Shown: positions 7,728 through 15,181 of the stretch, in pieces
Layout: each line of letters starts with the position of its first letter
How positions within the stretch are numbered: the stretch's first letter is position 1
Source of the DNA: Bacillota bacterium
Lineage (GTDB): Bacteria; Bacillota; Sulfobacillia; Thermaerobacterales; RSA17
NCBI GenBank assembly: GCA_017577485.1
Contig: PKRI01000031.1
Coordinates: 1 to 26,039 of the forward strand
Direction: 5' to 3'
Length of the DNA stretch: 26,039 nucleotides
The notes under the pieces: model-generated
What the model was told of the DNA's origin: nothing
Seen by the model: only the letters and a program-made list of their open reading frames with translations
The model's database searches: none
Position numbers and translations under genes: made by a program

Positions 7728-9688
7728 TCGGCCCCTTCCGCTCCCACCCGGGGCCGCAGGGACCGGCTCTCCACCTCGGCGGCCAGCTGGTCCACCAGCG
7801 CATCAACGGGCATAACGCCCAGGTCGCCCTGGTCCCGGTGCCGCACCGCCACGGTGCCGGCCTCGGCCTCCCTGGCCCCCACCACCAGCATGTACGGGAC
7901 CTTCTCCAACTGGGCCTGGCGGATCTTCCAGCCCACCTTCTCGTTGCGCTCGTCCACCTCAGCCCGCAGGCCGCGCCCGGCCAGCCGATCCCGCACCTGC
8001 CGCGCGTAGCCGGCGTAGTCGGCGGCCACGGGGATCACCCGCGCCTGCACCGGCGACAACCAGGTGGGAAAGGCGCCGGCGAAGTGCTCCAGCAGGATGC
8101 CGATGAACCGCTCCAGTGACCCCATGATGGCCCGGTGGATCATCACCGGCCGGTGCTCGCGGCCGTCCTCGCCCGTGTAGACCAGGTCGAAGCGCTGCGG
8201 CATCTGGAAGTCAAGCTGAACCGTGGCGCACTGCCAGCGGCGCCCCAACGAGTCCACCATGTGGAAGTCCAGCTTGGGGCCGTAGAAATTGCCCTCCTTC
8301 TCGGCCACCCGGTACGACCGGCCGGCCCGCTCCAGGGCCGAGGCCAGCATGGACTCGGCTCGGTCCCACAGGGCCGGATCGCCCATGAAGTCGTCGGGGC
8401 GCGTCGACAGGTCGATGGAATAATCCATCTCGAAGATGCGGCCGTAGATCTCGTCCACCAGGGCCAGGCAGTGCAGGATCTCATCCTCGATCTGGTCCTC
8501 GCGCACGAACAGGTGCGCGTCGTCCTGCACGAAGCCCCGGGCCCGCAGCAGGCCGTGCAGGGTGCCCGACCGTTCAAAGCGGTTGAGGTGGCCGTACTCG
8601 GCCATCCGCAGGGGCAGGTCCCGGTACGAGCGGGTTCGGGCTTTGAAGATCAGGGCGTGGCCCGGGCAGTTCATGGGCTTGACGCCGTAGACGGTGCCCT
8701 CGTCCTCGATCAGGAACATGTTCTCGCGGTAATGTTCCCAGTGGCCGCTGATGCGCCACAGGTCGGTCTTGAGGATGTCGGGCGCCCGGACTTCCTGGTA
8801 GCCGTAGCGGCTCTGCAGTTCCCGCGACAGGCGCACCAGTTCGTTGTAGATGATGGTGCCCTTGGGGTGCCAGAAGGCGTAGCCCGGCGCCACGTCGTCG
8901 AAGTGGAACAGGTCCAGCTCCGGTCCCAGGCGACGGTGGTCGCGGCGGCGGGCCTCCTCGCGCCGCCACAGGAACTCCTGCAGTTCCTGCTCGCTCTCGA
9001 AGGCCGTCCCGTAGATGCGCTGGAGCATGGGGCGGTTCTCGTCGCCGCGCCAGTAGGCGCCGGCCACGTTCAGCAGCTTCACGGCCTTGATGCGCCCCGT
9101 GGATGCGGCGTGGGGACCGCGGCACAGGTCCACGAATTCTCCCTGCCGGTAGAAGGAGATCACCTGGTCGTCGCCCAGGTCGTTGATCAGTTCGATCTTG
9201 TAGGGTTCGCCGCGCTCCTCCATGAGCCGCAGCGCCTCTTCCCGGGGAAGCTCGAAGCGCTCCAGGGGCAGGTCCTCGGCGATGATCCGCCGCATCTCGG
9301 CCTCGATGGCTTCCAGGTCGTCGGGCGTGAGGCGCTTGTCCAGGTCGATGTCGTAGTAGAAACCGTCGTCGATGGGCGGGCCGATGGCCAGATCGGCGTC
9401 GGGATAGAGCCGCTTGACGGCCTGGGCCAGGACGTGGGCGGCGGTGTGGCGATAGCAGTAGCGGCCTTCCTCGTCCTTCCAGGTAAGGACCACGAACCGG
9501 CCGCCGCGGTCCAGGGTGCGGAACAACTCCAGGATCTCGTCGTCCAGCTTTACGGCGATGGCGTCCCGGGCCAGCCGCGGGCCGATGTCGCGAACCACGT
9601 CGGCTGCCCGCACGCCGCGGGGATAAGTGCGACGACTCCCGTCCGGGAGAATAATCTCAATCTCGCCAGGCTCCTCCACCTGAGCCAC
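7724..9688 (-). CDS. thrS: Threonyl-tRNA synthetase
   Basis: Class II synthetase that charges tRNA-Thr and removes mischarged Ser. Domains in order: TGS (about 1-65), editing N2 domain with the HTAAH and CRGPH zinc/proofreading motifs (about 70-230), catalytic domain (about 240-530) with the zinc Cys in KPMNCPGH, HGLLRARGFVQDDAHLF and motif 3 HRAIMGSLERF, and anticodon-binding domain (to the end) with VPYMLVVGAREAE. GTG at 9688 gives 654 aa and sits 8 bases from GGG of AAAGGGTGA; the GTG at 9697 is also in frame but overlaps that ribosome-binding site. Expression is under the Thr T-box upstream. Confidence 0.97.
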   Translation of the reverse strand: MAQVEEPGEIEIILPDGSRRTYPRGVRAADVVRDIGPRLARDAIAVKLDDEILELFRTLDRGGRFVVLTWKDEEGRYCYRHTAAHVLAQAVKRLYPDADLAIGPPIDDGFYYDIDLDKRLTPDDLEAIEAEMRRIIAEDLPLERFELPREEALRLMEERGEPYKIELINDLGDDQVISFYRQGEFVDLCRGPHAASTGRIKAVKLLNVAGAYWRGDENRPMLQRIYGTAFESEQELQEFLWRREEARRRDHRRLGPELDLFHFDDVAPGYAFWHPKGTIIYNELVRLSRELQSRYGYQEVRAPDILKTDLWRISGHWEHYRENMFLIEDEGTVYGVKPMNCPGHALIFKARTRSYRDLPLRMAEYGHLNRFERSGTLHGLLRARGFVQDDAHLFVREDQIEDEILHCLALVDEIYGRIFEMDYSIDLSTRPDDFMGDPALWDRAESMLASALERAGRSYRVAEKEGNFYGPKLDFHMVDSLGRRWQCATVQLDFQMPQRFDLVYTGEDGREHRPVMIHRAIMGSLERFIGILLEHFAGAFPTWLSPVQARVIPVAADYAGYARQVRDRLAGRGLRAEVDERNEKVGWKIRQAQLEKVPYMLVVGAREAEAGTVAVRHRDQGDLGVMPVDALVDQLAAEVESRSLRPRVGAEGAD

Positions 9689-9732
9689 GCCTGTCACCCT
9701 TTCCGACCATGACGTGCACCGGCCGGGAATGC

Positions 9733-9760
9733 AAAAAACCCCGCCCGCAAAGGGACGGGG
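9733..9760 (-). terminator. T-box terminator before thrS
   Basis: Stem CCCCG-CCC/GGG-A-CGGGG with one bulged base and a five-base loop, followed on the minus strand by six T (9733-9738). This is the default terminator of the thrS T-box. Confidence 0.92.
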
Positions 9761-10008
9761 CTGCCCGCGGTTCCACCCTCCTTGGCCGGCCGGCGGCCGG
9801 CCCGCTCAACCGGGTAACGGGGGGATTCCCCGGCCGGTGTTGGGCCGCACCGCGAGGCGCGGCTTGCACCGGCGCTCAGAGGGGGTTTTCGGCGGCCGCC
9901 TCTCGCCCGGCTTTCAGCCTGCGGCCGGGCGTCTCTGCCAGAGCCGGTGCCCGCCTACTCGTCCTCGTCATCGCCCTGGACACCGGATTGACTGCCCGGA
10001 ATCAAGCC
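9733..10008 (-). ncRNA. T-box leader (Thr) of thrS
   Basis: T-box riboregulator. The signature AGGGTGGAACCGCGGG is at 9764-9779 on the minus strand, and GACGAGGACGAGTAGG at 9953-9968 is the typical Stem I base. CCCGTTA (about 9814-9820) fits the conserved element before the antiterminator. An ACC triplet at 9884-9886 in AAAACCCCC is the best specifier candidate and reads tRNA-Thr. Uncharged tRNA-Thr should stabilise the antiterminator and allow thrS transcription. Confidence 0.94.
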
Positions 10009-10014
10009 GGCTCC

Positions 10015-10044
10015 AGTCTACCCGCGCCCGGGACAGGCTGTCAA
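10015..10044 (-). promoter_or_regulatory. Promoter of thrS T-box transcript
   Basis: Perfect -35 TTGACA (10039-10044), 18-base spacer and TAGACT (10015-10020) on the minus strand, 15 bases behind the stop of the DUF445 gene. Confidence 0.82.
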
Positions 10045-10058
10045 CGCAGGCCGTACAC

Positions 10059-10676
10059 CTACAGCACCGCCGTGATGGCCGCCTGGGCCAGACCCACCAG
10101 CGCTCCCAGCACGGCGCCCACCAGCTCGATGTGCCGGAGTTCGCGGCGGGCCACGGCCAGAGCCAGGCGTTCCAGTTCCTCCAGGTCCAGGGCCAGCAGG
10201 CGGTCCCGGATCATGCCGGCGATGTCCAGGCCGTCGAAGAGGCCGGCGGCCAGTTCCGGCAGCCGGTCCTGGGTGAAGCGGCGGCTCTCCGCCTCCGCCG
10301 CGCTGCGGACTGCGCCCGCCAGCGCCGAGCGCAGGCCCGCGGGCAGGAATCCCGGCAGGCGGTTCATGGCCGCCTCTCCCGCGGCCTGCGTGATGCTGGC
10401 GGCGATCTGCTCCCGCACGGCAGGCGTCAGGGCGCCCCGCACCAGGTCGTCGCGACGCAGAAGTTCCGTGGCCACCACCCGGCCCACAGTCTCCGCCAGT
10501 TCCTCCTGCCGCCGCGGCAGGACCCCCTGGAACGTCATGCCCAGAATGTGCAGCGGCCGGTGGGGACGGAAGAGCATGCGCACGGCGGCCACGTTGGTGA
10601 GCCAGCCGATCAGCGCTCCCACCAGCGGCATCATGATCCAGGCAGCCCAGGCCACCGGCAGTCCCCCGGCGGCCAT
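10059..10676 (-). CDS. DUF445 family membrane protein
   Basis: A 205-aa protein with the DUF445 pattern: an N-terminal membrane segment ending in the conserved GALIGWLTNVAAVRMLFRP, a long soluble middle (about 50-175) predicted helical, and a second hydrophobic segment at the C-terminus (VGAVLGALVGLAQAAI). The family is common in Firmicutes (for example YheB) and has no established biochemical role. ATG at 10676 lies four bases after the YtxC-family stop (TGATACAATG), so the two genes are one operon and probably translationally coupled. The soluble part is short compared with many members. Confidence 0.83.
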   Translation of the reverse strand: MAAGGLPVAWAAWIMMPLVGALIGWLTNVAAVRMLFRPHRPLHILGMTFQGVLPRRQEELAETVGRVVATELLRRDDLVRGALTPAVREQIAASITQAAGEAAMNRLPGFLPAGLRSALAGAVRSAAEAESRRFTQDRLPELAAGLFDGLDIAGMIRDRLLALDLEELERLALAVARRELRHIELVGAVLGALVGLAQAAITAVL

Positions 10677-10680
10677 TGTA

Positions 10681-11550
10681 TCACCGGTCCTGCCGGCCGG
10701 CGCCGCGGCGGCAAATCCGGCAACCGCGGCACAGGTGGACCCGGTGGGGAAATACGCCGCGCAGGGTGGCGGTGACGTCGCCGGCGGCGCGCAGGTGGGG
10801 GTCGTGGACCAGGACGCGCCGGGGGGCCAGGGCCACCAGGGCACTGACCAGCATGTCGTCGTCCTCTTCGTGGGGGAGGTACCGGCCATCGCCGTCGATG
10901 AAGTCGAAACCGCCGTCGCCGTGGATGAGCACGTGCACCAGATCCAGGCGCGGCTCGTGGGTTTCCACGAAGTAGCGCAGCAGGTGCAGGAACTCACGGT
11001 ATTCCCGCTCGATGAGGACGTCCTCCACGGCCCGGTCCAGCGCCGCTTCCAGGTCGTCCAGGTAATCGCCCATGCGGAAGGTCAGCAGGCCGTCCAGGTG
11101 CAGGTGGCGGTCCTCTTCCAGGTAGCCGCTGATGCGGCGCTGCAGGTATTCCCGCCGGGCTGCGGGCGGCGGCAGCGGCGAGGGCTCCACGCCGGCCAGC
11201 TGCCGCTGGGCGGCCGCCAGGATGCGCTCACCCTCGCCGTGGAGGTCGCCGTACCCCTGAGCCAGCAGGCGGCGCAGCAGCGCCGGCTCCATGCGCTCCA
11301 GCACGAAATCGGCCAGCACGCCGGCCAGCCTGCGGCGGCAGGCGTCCAGATCCACGGCGTCCCGCCCCGCGCCCGCCGCGCCGGCCGCCGTTTCGAACCG
11401 GCAGCGCAGCACCGCGGGGTCGGCGGCCCGCTCCACCTCCACCTGCAGGCGAAGGCCGTGGTCCCGTTCCAGGTCCGCGAATCCACGGCGCAGGGCCTGC
11501 ACCAGGACCTGCGCCGGTTCCGACGCGCTGAGGGTGATGACCGTATCCAC
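10681..11550 (-). CDS. ytxC: YtxC-family protein, sporulation-associated
   Basis: A 289-aa protein resembling the YtxC family found next to thrS in Bacillus and annotated as putative sporulation protein; its function is not established. The recognisable part is the central/C-terminal region GYLEEDRHLHLDGLLTFR, followed by a Glu/Asp-rich helical stretch (DYLDDLEAALDRAVEDVLIE) and REFLHLLRYFVE. The C-terminus has CRGCRICRRG, a small Cys/Arg cluster that could be incidental. GTG at 11550 is chosen because GGGAG lies nine bases upstream; a TTG at 11583 is in frame but lacks a ribosome-binding site. It starts an operon with the DUF445 gene; no convincing promoter seen. Confidence 0.8.
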   Translation of the reverse strand: MDTVITLSASEPAQVLVQALRRGFADLERDHGLRLQVEVERAADPAVLRCRFETAAGAAGAGRDAVDLDACRRRLAGVLADFVLERMEPALLRRLLAQGYGDLHGEGERILAAAQRQLAGVEPSPLPPPAARREYLQRRISGYLEEDRHLHLDGLLTFRMGDYLDDLEAALDRAVEDVLIEREYREFLHLLRYFVETHEPRLDLVHVLIHGDGGFDFIDGDGRYLPHEEDDDMLVSALVALAPRRVLVHDPHLRAAGDVTATLRGVFPHRVHLCRGCRICRRGAGRQDR

Positions 11551-11631
11551 GCCGCACCGCTCCCGGGGTTTGTCCTCACCCAAGTCTATGGCCGGCCCTT
11601 GATGCCGTATCCCCGGCGGCGCCGCCGCTTT

Positions 11632-11660
11632 TTGACGGGGTTGGGTCCGGGGCTTATACT
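11632..11660 (+). promoter_or_regulatory. Promoter of tRNA-Val(TAC)
   Basis: TTGACG (11632-11637), 17-base spacer, TATACT (11655-11660), 18 bases before the tRNA. Same hexamers and spacing as the infC promoter. Confidence 0.87.
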
Positions 11661-11678
11661 GCTCTTGACGACCGCCGC

Positions 11679-11753
11679 GGGCGGATAGCTCAGCCTGGTT
11701 AGAGCGCCGGCCTTACAAGCCGGAGGCCGCAGGTTCAAGTCCTGCTCCGCCCA
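11679..11753 (+). tRNA. tRNA-Val(TAC)
   Basis: Full cloverleaf: acceptor GGGCGGA/TCCGCCC, D-arm TAGCTCAGCCTGGTTAGAGC, anticodon arm CCGGC-CTTACAA-GCCGG with anticodon TAC, and T-arm GCAGGTTCAAGTCCTGC. Discriminator A; CCA is not encoded. Own promoter; the Nudix gene follows 65 bases later on the same strand. Confidence 0.97.
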
Positions 11754-11817
11754 CAGCCCGCCGATCCTGGTCCGGTGCCGCATCCCCGGGCGCCGGCGCC
11801 GTTCCTGGAGGGACGCC

Positions 11818-12384
11818 GTGTCCGACCACCCTCGCCAGGAGCCCGTTTCCTCCCGGCGCGTGATGCGCGGCAGGGTCTTCAGCGTGCGCCGCGACGTGGT
11901 GCGGCTTCCCGACGGGCGCCACGTGCGCCGCGAGGTGGTCGAGCATCCCGGCGCCGTGGTGGTGGCGCCGCTGCTCGACGACGGCCGGATCCTTTTCGTT
12001 CGCCAGTATCGCTATGCCGCGGGGCGGCATCTGGTGGAACTTCCGGCCGGAACGCTGGAGCCCGGCGAGGACCCGGCGGCGACGGCCGCCCGGGAACTGC
12101 AGGAAGAATGCGGTTGCCGGGCCGGGCGCCTGGAGCCGCTGGGCACGTTCTACTCGGCGCCCGGGTTCTGCACCGAACTGCTGCACGCGTACGCGGCCCT
12201 GGACCTGGTGCCGGCGGTGGCCGAACCTGATCCCGATGAGGACATCGAAGTGGTGGTCATGTCGCTTCAGGAAGCCCTGCAGCAGGCCGCCGGCGGCGGG
12301 CTTCAGGACGCCAAGAGCCTGGCGGTGCTGCTGCTGTTGCTCCAGCGCGGCGTCGTTGCTCCCGCCGGGCTAGGCATGCTATGA
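11818..12384 (+). CDS. Nudix hydrolase, ADP-ribose pyrophosphatase type
   Basis: Predicted Mg-dependent hydrolase of nucleoside-diphosphate-X substrates, 188 aa. The Nudix box is complete at residues 78-100: G78, E84, R92-E93-L94, E96-E97, G99 (GTLEPGEDPAATAARELQEECGC in pieces). The upstream strand ILFVRQYRYAAGRHLVELPAG and the downstream GTFYSAPGFCTELLHAY are those of ADP-ribose pyrophosphatases (NudF type), the likely substrate class. GTG at 11818 follows GGAGGG at five bases. It sits between two tRNA genes, likely sharing the tRNA-Val promoter. The stop codon overlaps the -10 box of the tRNA-Phe promoter. Confidence 0.92.
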   Translation: MSDHPRQEPVSSRRVMRGRVFSVRRDVVRLPDGRHVRREVVEHPGAVVVAPLLDDGRILFVRQYRYAAGRHLVELPAGTLEPGEDPAATAARELQEECGCRAGRLEPLGTFYSAPGFCTELLHAYAALDLVPAVAEPDPDEDIEVVVMSLQEALQQAAGGGLQDAKSLAVLLLLLQRGVVAPAGLGML

Positions 12385-12385
12385 T
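12356..12385 (+). promoter_or_regulatory. Promoter of tRNA-Phe
   Basis: TTGCTC (12356-12361), 18-base spacer, TATGAT (12380-12385). The -10 contains the TGA stop of the Nudix gene. The -35 is weak. Confidence 0.6.
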
Positions 12386-12398
12386 AACCGTCGAGTCC

Positions 12399-12471
<73 letters not shown>

Positions 12472-12476
12472 CAGCC

Positions 12477-12506
12477 ACCCGCGAGGCGCACGGCTTCGCG
12501 GGTTTT
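12477..12506 (+). terminator. Terminator after tRNA-Phe
   Basis: Eight-base-pair stem ACCCGCGA (12477-12484) with TCGCGGGT (12496-12503), then TTTTCTT. It lies six bases after the tRNA and just before the ribosome-binding site of the next gene, so that gene depends on read-through or an unseen promoter. Confidence 0.72.
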
Positions 12507-12526
12507 CTTGCAGGGAGGCCGCCTTC

Positions 12527-13435
12527 ATGGATCTGCCGCCCCCGTCCACCATCGGCGCCCGCCACGTGGTGCTGGTCATCGCCCACGGGCTGAGCGGCCC
12601 GCTGCCGCCGCTGGACGACCTGCCCAACATCAAGACCATGCAGCGGCTGGGCCTCTCCATCGAGCGGTGCGAGACCGGCGGGCGCCCGCCCGTGGAAACG
12701 CTGGTGCTGGACGGCGGCGGCGGGCTGGCCCAGGCGGCGGCCCGCGGCGGGCGGCGCCTGCTGCAGGTGCTGCCCTGGCGGCCGGCGGCCTGGGTGGCCG
12801 CCAGGACCCGCGGCCCCCACTGGTCCATCGTCGAGGACCGGCTGGACGAGAACGCCGGCACCTGGGATGACCTGGCGCTGGCCGATCCCAGGCTGGTGGT
12901 CGAAGGAGGCGGCAAGCCCGGCGGCGACGACGGGGTGGCCGATCTGCTGCGCCAGCGCGTCGTGCCGCGGTTCCCCGGGGCGCTGACGATGATGCAGGGC
13001 GACATGGGGCCGCTGGAGGCGTGGATGCACTGGGTGTCGGACGCTTTCCTGCGGGCGCTGTGGTTCGCCAGCGCCCGCTGGGACCAGGGCGTGGTGGGGG
13101 TGCTCTGCCATCCAGCCCCGCGGCTGCTGGCCCGCCGGGATCCCGAGGGCGGCTACGCCCGGGGTCTCGACATGGTCGACGACCTCATCGGCCGGCTGCT
13201 GGTGCTGTCGGAGCACCGGGAACTGGACGGCTCGGCGGTGATCCTCTGCGGCGGCGGCGACGGCGCGGGGGATGACGCCGCCGGCAGGGGCGCCTCCGGC
13301 GCCACCGTCCCGCTGCTGATGGCCGGCGCCGGCACCGAGCCCCGCCGCCTGGCGGGACCGGTGGACCTGGACCGCGTGGGCCGCTGGCTGCGGGAGCTGG
13401 CCGCAGCCGGCGGGTCCGCCGGGGAACTTGCTTGA
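12527..13435 (+). CDS. Alkaline-phosphatase-superfamily-like protein, metal sites apparently lost
   Basis: A 302-aa cytoplasmic protein (no signal peptide) of unknown function. Its layout fits the alkaline phosphatase/phosphodiesterase fold: an opening strand HVVLVIAHGL (residues 13-22) where active enzymes have a metal-binding Asp-Gly, then LPNIKTMQRLG like the PNLxxLxxxG helix, then GVLCHPAPRLLARRDPEGGYARGLDMVDDLIGRL (about 191-224) like the late metal-site/helix segment, then AVILCGGGDGAG (237-248) where enzymes have an Asp-His-Gly, and TVPLLMAGAGT (260-270) like the closing VPLIIAGPG strand. The usual Asp/His ligands are mostly absent, so I infer a non-catalytic relative. ATG at 12527 follows GGGAGG at eight bases. 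It is between tRNA genes. The fold call is inference from pattern only. Confidence 0.55.
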   Translation: MDLPPPSTIGARHVVLVIAHGLSGPLPPLDDLPNIKTMQRLGLSIERCETGGRPPVETLVLDGGGGLAQAAARGGRRLLQVLPWRPAAWVAARTRGPHWSIVEDRLDENAGTWDDLALADPRLVVEGGGKPGGDDGVADLLRQRVVPRFPGALTMMQGDMGPLEAWMHWVSDAFLRALWFASARWDQGVVGVLCHPAPRLLARRDPEGGYARGLDMVDDLIGRLLVLSEHRELDGSAVILCGGGDGAGDDAAGRGASGATVPLLMAGAGTEPRRLAGPVDLDRVGRWLRELAAAGGSAGELA

Positions 13436-13461
13436 AGCGCCCCCGGGGCCTGTGCTATATT
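13432..13461 (+). promoter_or_regulatory. Promoter of the Gly-Cys-Val tRNA cluster
   Basis: TTGAAG (13432-13437), 18-base spacer, TATATT (13456-13461). The -35 overlaps the TGA stop (13433-13435) of the upstream gene. Start point expected about 20 bases before tRNA-Gly. Confidence 0.75.
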
Positions 13462-13486
13462 AGGTCGTGCCGTTGACCCGGCGCAT

Positions 13487-13558
13487 GCGGGAGTAGCTCA
13501 GTGGTAGAGCGTCTCCTTGCCAAGGAGAAGGCCGCGGGTTCGATCCCCGTCTCCCGCT
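13487..13558 (+). tRNA. tRNA-Gly(GCC)
   Basis: Cloverleaf with acceptor GCGGGAG/CTCCCGC, anticodon arm TCTCC-TTGCCAA-GGAGA with anticodon GCC, T-arm GCGGGTTCGATCCCCGT. Discriminator T; CCA not encoded. First of a three-tRNA cluster. Confidence 0.97.
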
Positions 13559-13564
13559 CAAGTC

Positions 13565-13639
13565 GGCGACGTAGCCAAGTGGTAAGGCAGGGGACTGCAA
13601 ATCCCTTATTCCCCGGTTCGAATCCGGGCGTCGCCTCCA
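13565..13639 (+). tRNA. tRNA-Cys(GCA), with encoded CCA
   Basis: Cloverleaf with acceptor GGCGACG/CGTCGCC, anticodon loop CTGCAAA with anticodon GCA, T-arm CCCGGTTCGAATCCGGG. Discriminator T followed by CCA at 13637-13639: the only one of the five tRNAs here with an encoded CCA. Six bases behind tRNA-Gly. Confidence 0.97.
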
Positions 13640-13664
13640 ACTCCGCGAATTTGCAGCCCATTCA

Positions 13665-13739
13665 GGGCGCGTAGCTCAGTTGGCCCAGAGCGCCTGCTTG
13701 ACGTGCAGGAGGTCCCAGGTTCAAATCCTGGCGCGCCCA
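13665..13739 (+). tRNA. tRNA-Val(GAC)
   Basis: Cloverleaf with acceptor GGGCGCG/CGCGCCC, anticodon arm CCTGC-TTGACGT-GCAGG with anticodon GAC, T-arm CCAGGTTCAAATCCTGG. Discriminator A; no encoded CCA. Second Val isoacceptor in the window, complementing tRNA-Val(TAC). Confidence 0.97.
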
Positions 13740-13742
13740 CAG

Positions 13743-13781
13743 AAAACACCCCGCCTCCTCTCAGGGACGGCGGGGTGTTTT
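13743..13781 (+). terminator. Strong, probably bidirectional terminator
   Basis: Thirteen-base-pair perfect stem AAAACACCCCGCC (13743-13755) with GGCGGGGTGTTTT (13769-13781), right behind the tRNA cluster. The A-run at one end and T-run at the other let it act in both directions, so it may also end the convergent lipoprotein gene (stop at 13845). Confidence 0.9.
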
Positions 13782-13844
13782 CGTCCGCGCGATGCGGCGG
13801 AAGCGCGTTTCAAACGGGGACAAGTGAACCGCTGGACCGCCTGG

Positions 13845-14585
13845 CTACTTCCCGGGATCCAGCGGCAGGCCGTTGTCGGCCCAGATCCACTCTTCCAGGA
13901 TCAGCGCCTGCCGCGGCCCGAACCCGTCGGCATGCTCGGCGGGGTAGTGCCAGTGCACGTGGAACCACTGGTCGCCGTGGCGCCCCAGGGCCAGGCCTTG
14001 CACCACGCCGCCCGTGCCCACGTACTCGGCCAGGGACCAGGGGTAGCGGTGATCCCGGTCGGACACCTGCTCCAGCCCCAGCTCGGAGGCCAGATCGGCC
14101 AGCCGCCGGCGGGCGGCGGTCTCGTCGATGCCCGTCGGGTAGGCCGCCACCTCCAGGTACGCATCGTCGTTGCGCCGGCCGCCGTAAGCCACGGTGAAGC
14201 GAACCACCGGCCCGCGCTCGCCGAGGAAGGCCTCGGCCACCCAGTCGTCGGGGTGATACGTGGAAAACTCCAGAGGCCACAGCGCCGGCGTGGCGAACAG
14301 CCGGACGCCAATGGTCTCCTCCATGCCCTCCAGCAGGATGGTCCGCTCGGCCTCCTCCGGGCGGTCCATGCCGGCGCCCCCTGGGACGGGCTGCTCTTCC
14401 TCGCCGCCGGCCGGCGGGACCCTCCCGCCTTCGTGGTTCTCCTGTTCTTCGGCGGCGGGCTGCGATTCCGGCGGGGACGGGTCGCCCTCGGCGGGGCCGG
14501 AAGCGCGGGAGCACCCGGCCGCCGCGGCGGCCACGGCCAGCAGGGTCACCAGGACCACCGGCAGCCACCCCTTGCGGTTCGTCAT
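13845..14585 (-). CDS. Putative lipoprotein, function unknown
   Basis: A 246-aa protein with a lipoprotein signal: MTNRKGW, hydrophobic LPVVLVTLLAVAAAAAG, then Cys at about residue 24 in AAGCSR (the lipobox is weak at -3). A Pro/Glu/Gln-rich linker follows to about residue 75, then a globular domain (about 80-246) with a conserved-looking FSTYHPDDWVAEAFL and WFHVHWHYPAEHADGF, rich in Trp, His and Tyr. I do not recognise the family. ATG at 14585 follows GGGGGAGGTA at six bases. It is alone on its strand between the tRNA terminator and the divergent sdh operon. Likely anchored on the outer face of the membrane. Confidence 0.8.
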   Translation of the reverse strand: MTNRKGWLPVVLVTLLAVAAAAAGCSRASGPAEGDPSPPESQPAAEEQENHEGGRVPPAGGEEEQPVPGGAGMDRPEEAERTILLEGMEETIGVRLFATPALWPLEFSTYHPDDWVAEAFLGERGPVVRFTVAYGGRRNDDAYLEVAAYPTGIDETAARRRLADLASELGLEQVSDRDHRYPWSLAEYVGTGGVVQGLALGRHGDQWFHVHWHYPAEHADGFGPRQALILEEWIWADNGLPLDPGK

Positions 14586-14735
14586 GGCTCTACCTCCCCC
14601 GCTGCGGTGTCGCCGCACCGGTACGGCGTCCTTTCCTGTCTAGAAGCGGGGCAGCGCCGTTTTGTTCCCGCGGCGGTCTCGCACGGCGCACGGCGGGAGG
14701 AAGCCCGGTGCGGGCGCAGGAATACCGTTAGGGTG

Positions 14736-14764
14736 TTTTTGCCGCGGTAGCGACGCGATATAGT
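14736..14764 (+). promoter_or_regulatory. Possible promoter of the sdh operon
   Basis: TATAGT (14759-14764) with a poor -35 (TTTTTG, 14736-14741) at a 17-base spacing, in the 200-base divergent gap between the lipoprotein and sdhC. Tentative. Confidence 0.45.
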
Positions 14765-14787
14765 CAAGCCGGGAGGTGGCCCGCCGG

Positions 14788-15138
14788 ATGTACCGTGGAC
14801 GCGAAGGCATGCTGTCCTGGATGCTGCACCGTGTGACCGGGGTCGGTGTCCTGCTCTTCCTCTTGATGCATATCGTGGACACCTTCCTCGTCGGCTTCGG
14901 GCCGGAGGTCTACAACACGGTCCTCGCCATTTACAAGACGCCCTTCATGCGCGTCATGGAGGTCTTCCTGGTGGCGGCGGTGCTCTACCACGCCCTCAAC
15001 GGGCTGCGGGTGATCCTCGTCGACTTTTGGAGCGCCGGCACCCGCTACCAGCAGCAGATGTTCTGGGCCGAGATGGTGCTGTTCGTGGTGCTGTTCATCC
15101 CGGCCGCCTACTTCATGCTGAAGCCGCTGTTCGGATAG
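14788..15138 (+). CDS. sdhC: Succinate dehydrogenase cytochrome b subunit SdhC
   Basis: Membrane anchor of complex II (116 aa), binding heme b and quinone with SdhD. Three membrane helices: residues ~13-33 (HRVTGVGVLLFLLMHI), ~53-75 and ~88-112. HRxTG at the first helix is the classic SdhC signature; His in LLMHIV and in LYHALNGLRVI are heme-ligand candidates. ATG at 14788 is eight bases from GGGAGGTGG; an in-frame GTG at 14776 overlaps that site and is rejected. First gene of sdhCDAB. Confidence 0.93.
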   Translation: MYRGREGMLSWMLHRVTGVGVLLFLLMHIVDTFLVGFGPEVYNTVLAIYKTPFMRVMEVFLVAAVLYHALNGLRVILVDFWSAGTRYQQQMFWAEMVLFVVLFIPAAYFMLKPLFG

Positions 15139-15181
15139 GCCGCCGGCGGCTGCGGACCTCACTGGGAACGGAGTGACCCAC

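Noticed and set aside
9689..9697. GTG at 9697 as the thrS start
   Set aside because: It overlaps the ribosome-binding site GGAAAGGG; GTG at 9688 has proper spacing. The difference is three residues.
11610..11637. Terminator-like GC palindrome followed by TTTTT before tRNA-Val
   Set aside because: The palindrome CGGCGGCGCCGCCG leaves no room for a loop of normal size, and the T-run is part of the promoter region.
9709..11688. Long plus-strand frame over the thrS T-box and the DUF445/ytxC genes
   Set aside because: Runs through a regulatory RNA and opposite two genes with matching families; not a protein.
14776..14787. GTG at 14776 as the sdhC start
   Set aside because: It is part of the ribosome-binding site GGGAGGTGG of the ATG at 14788.
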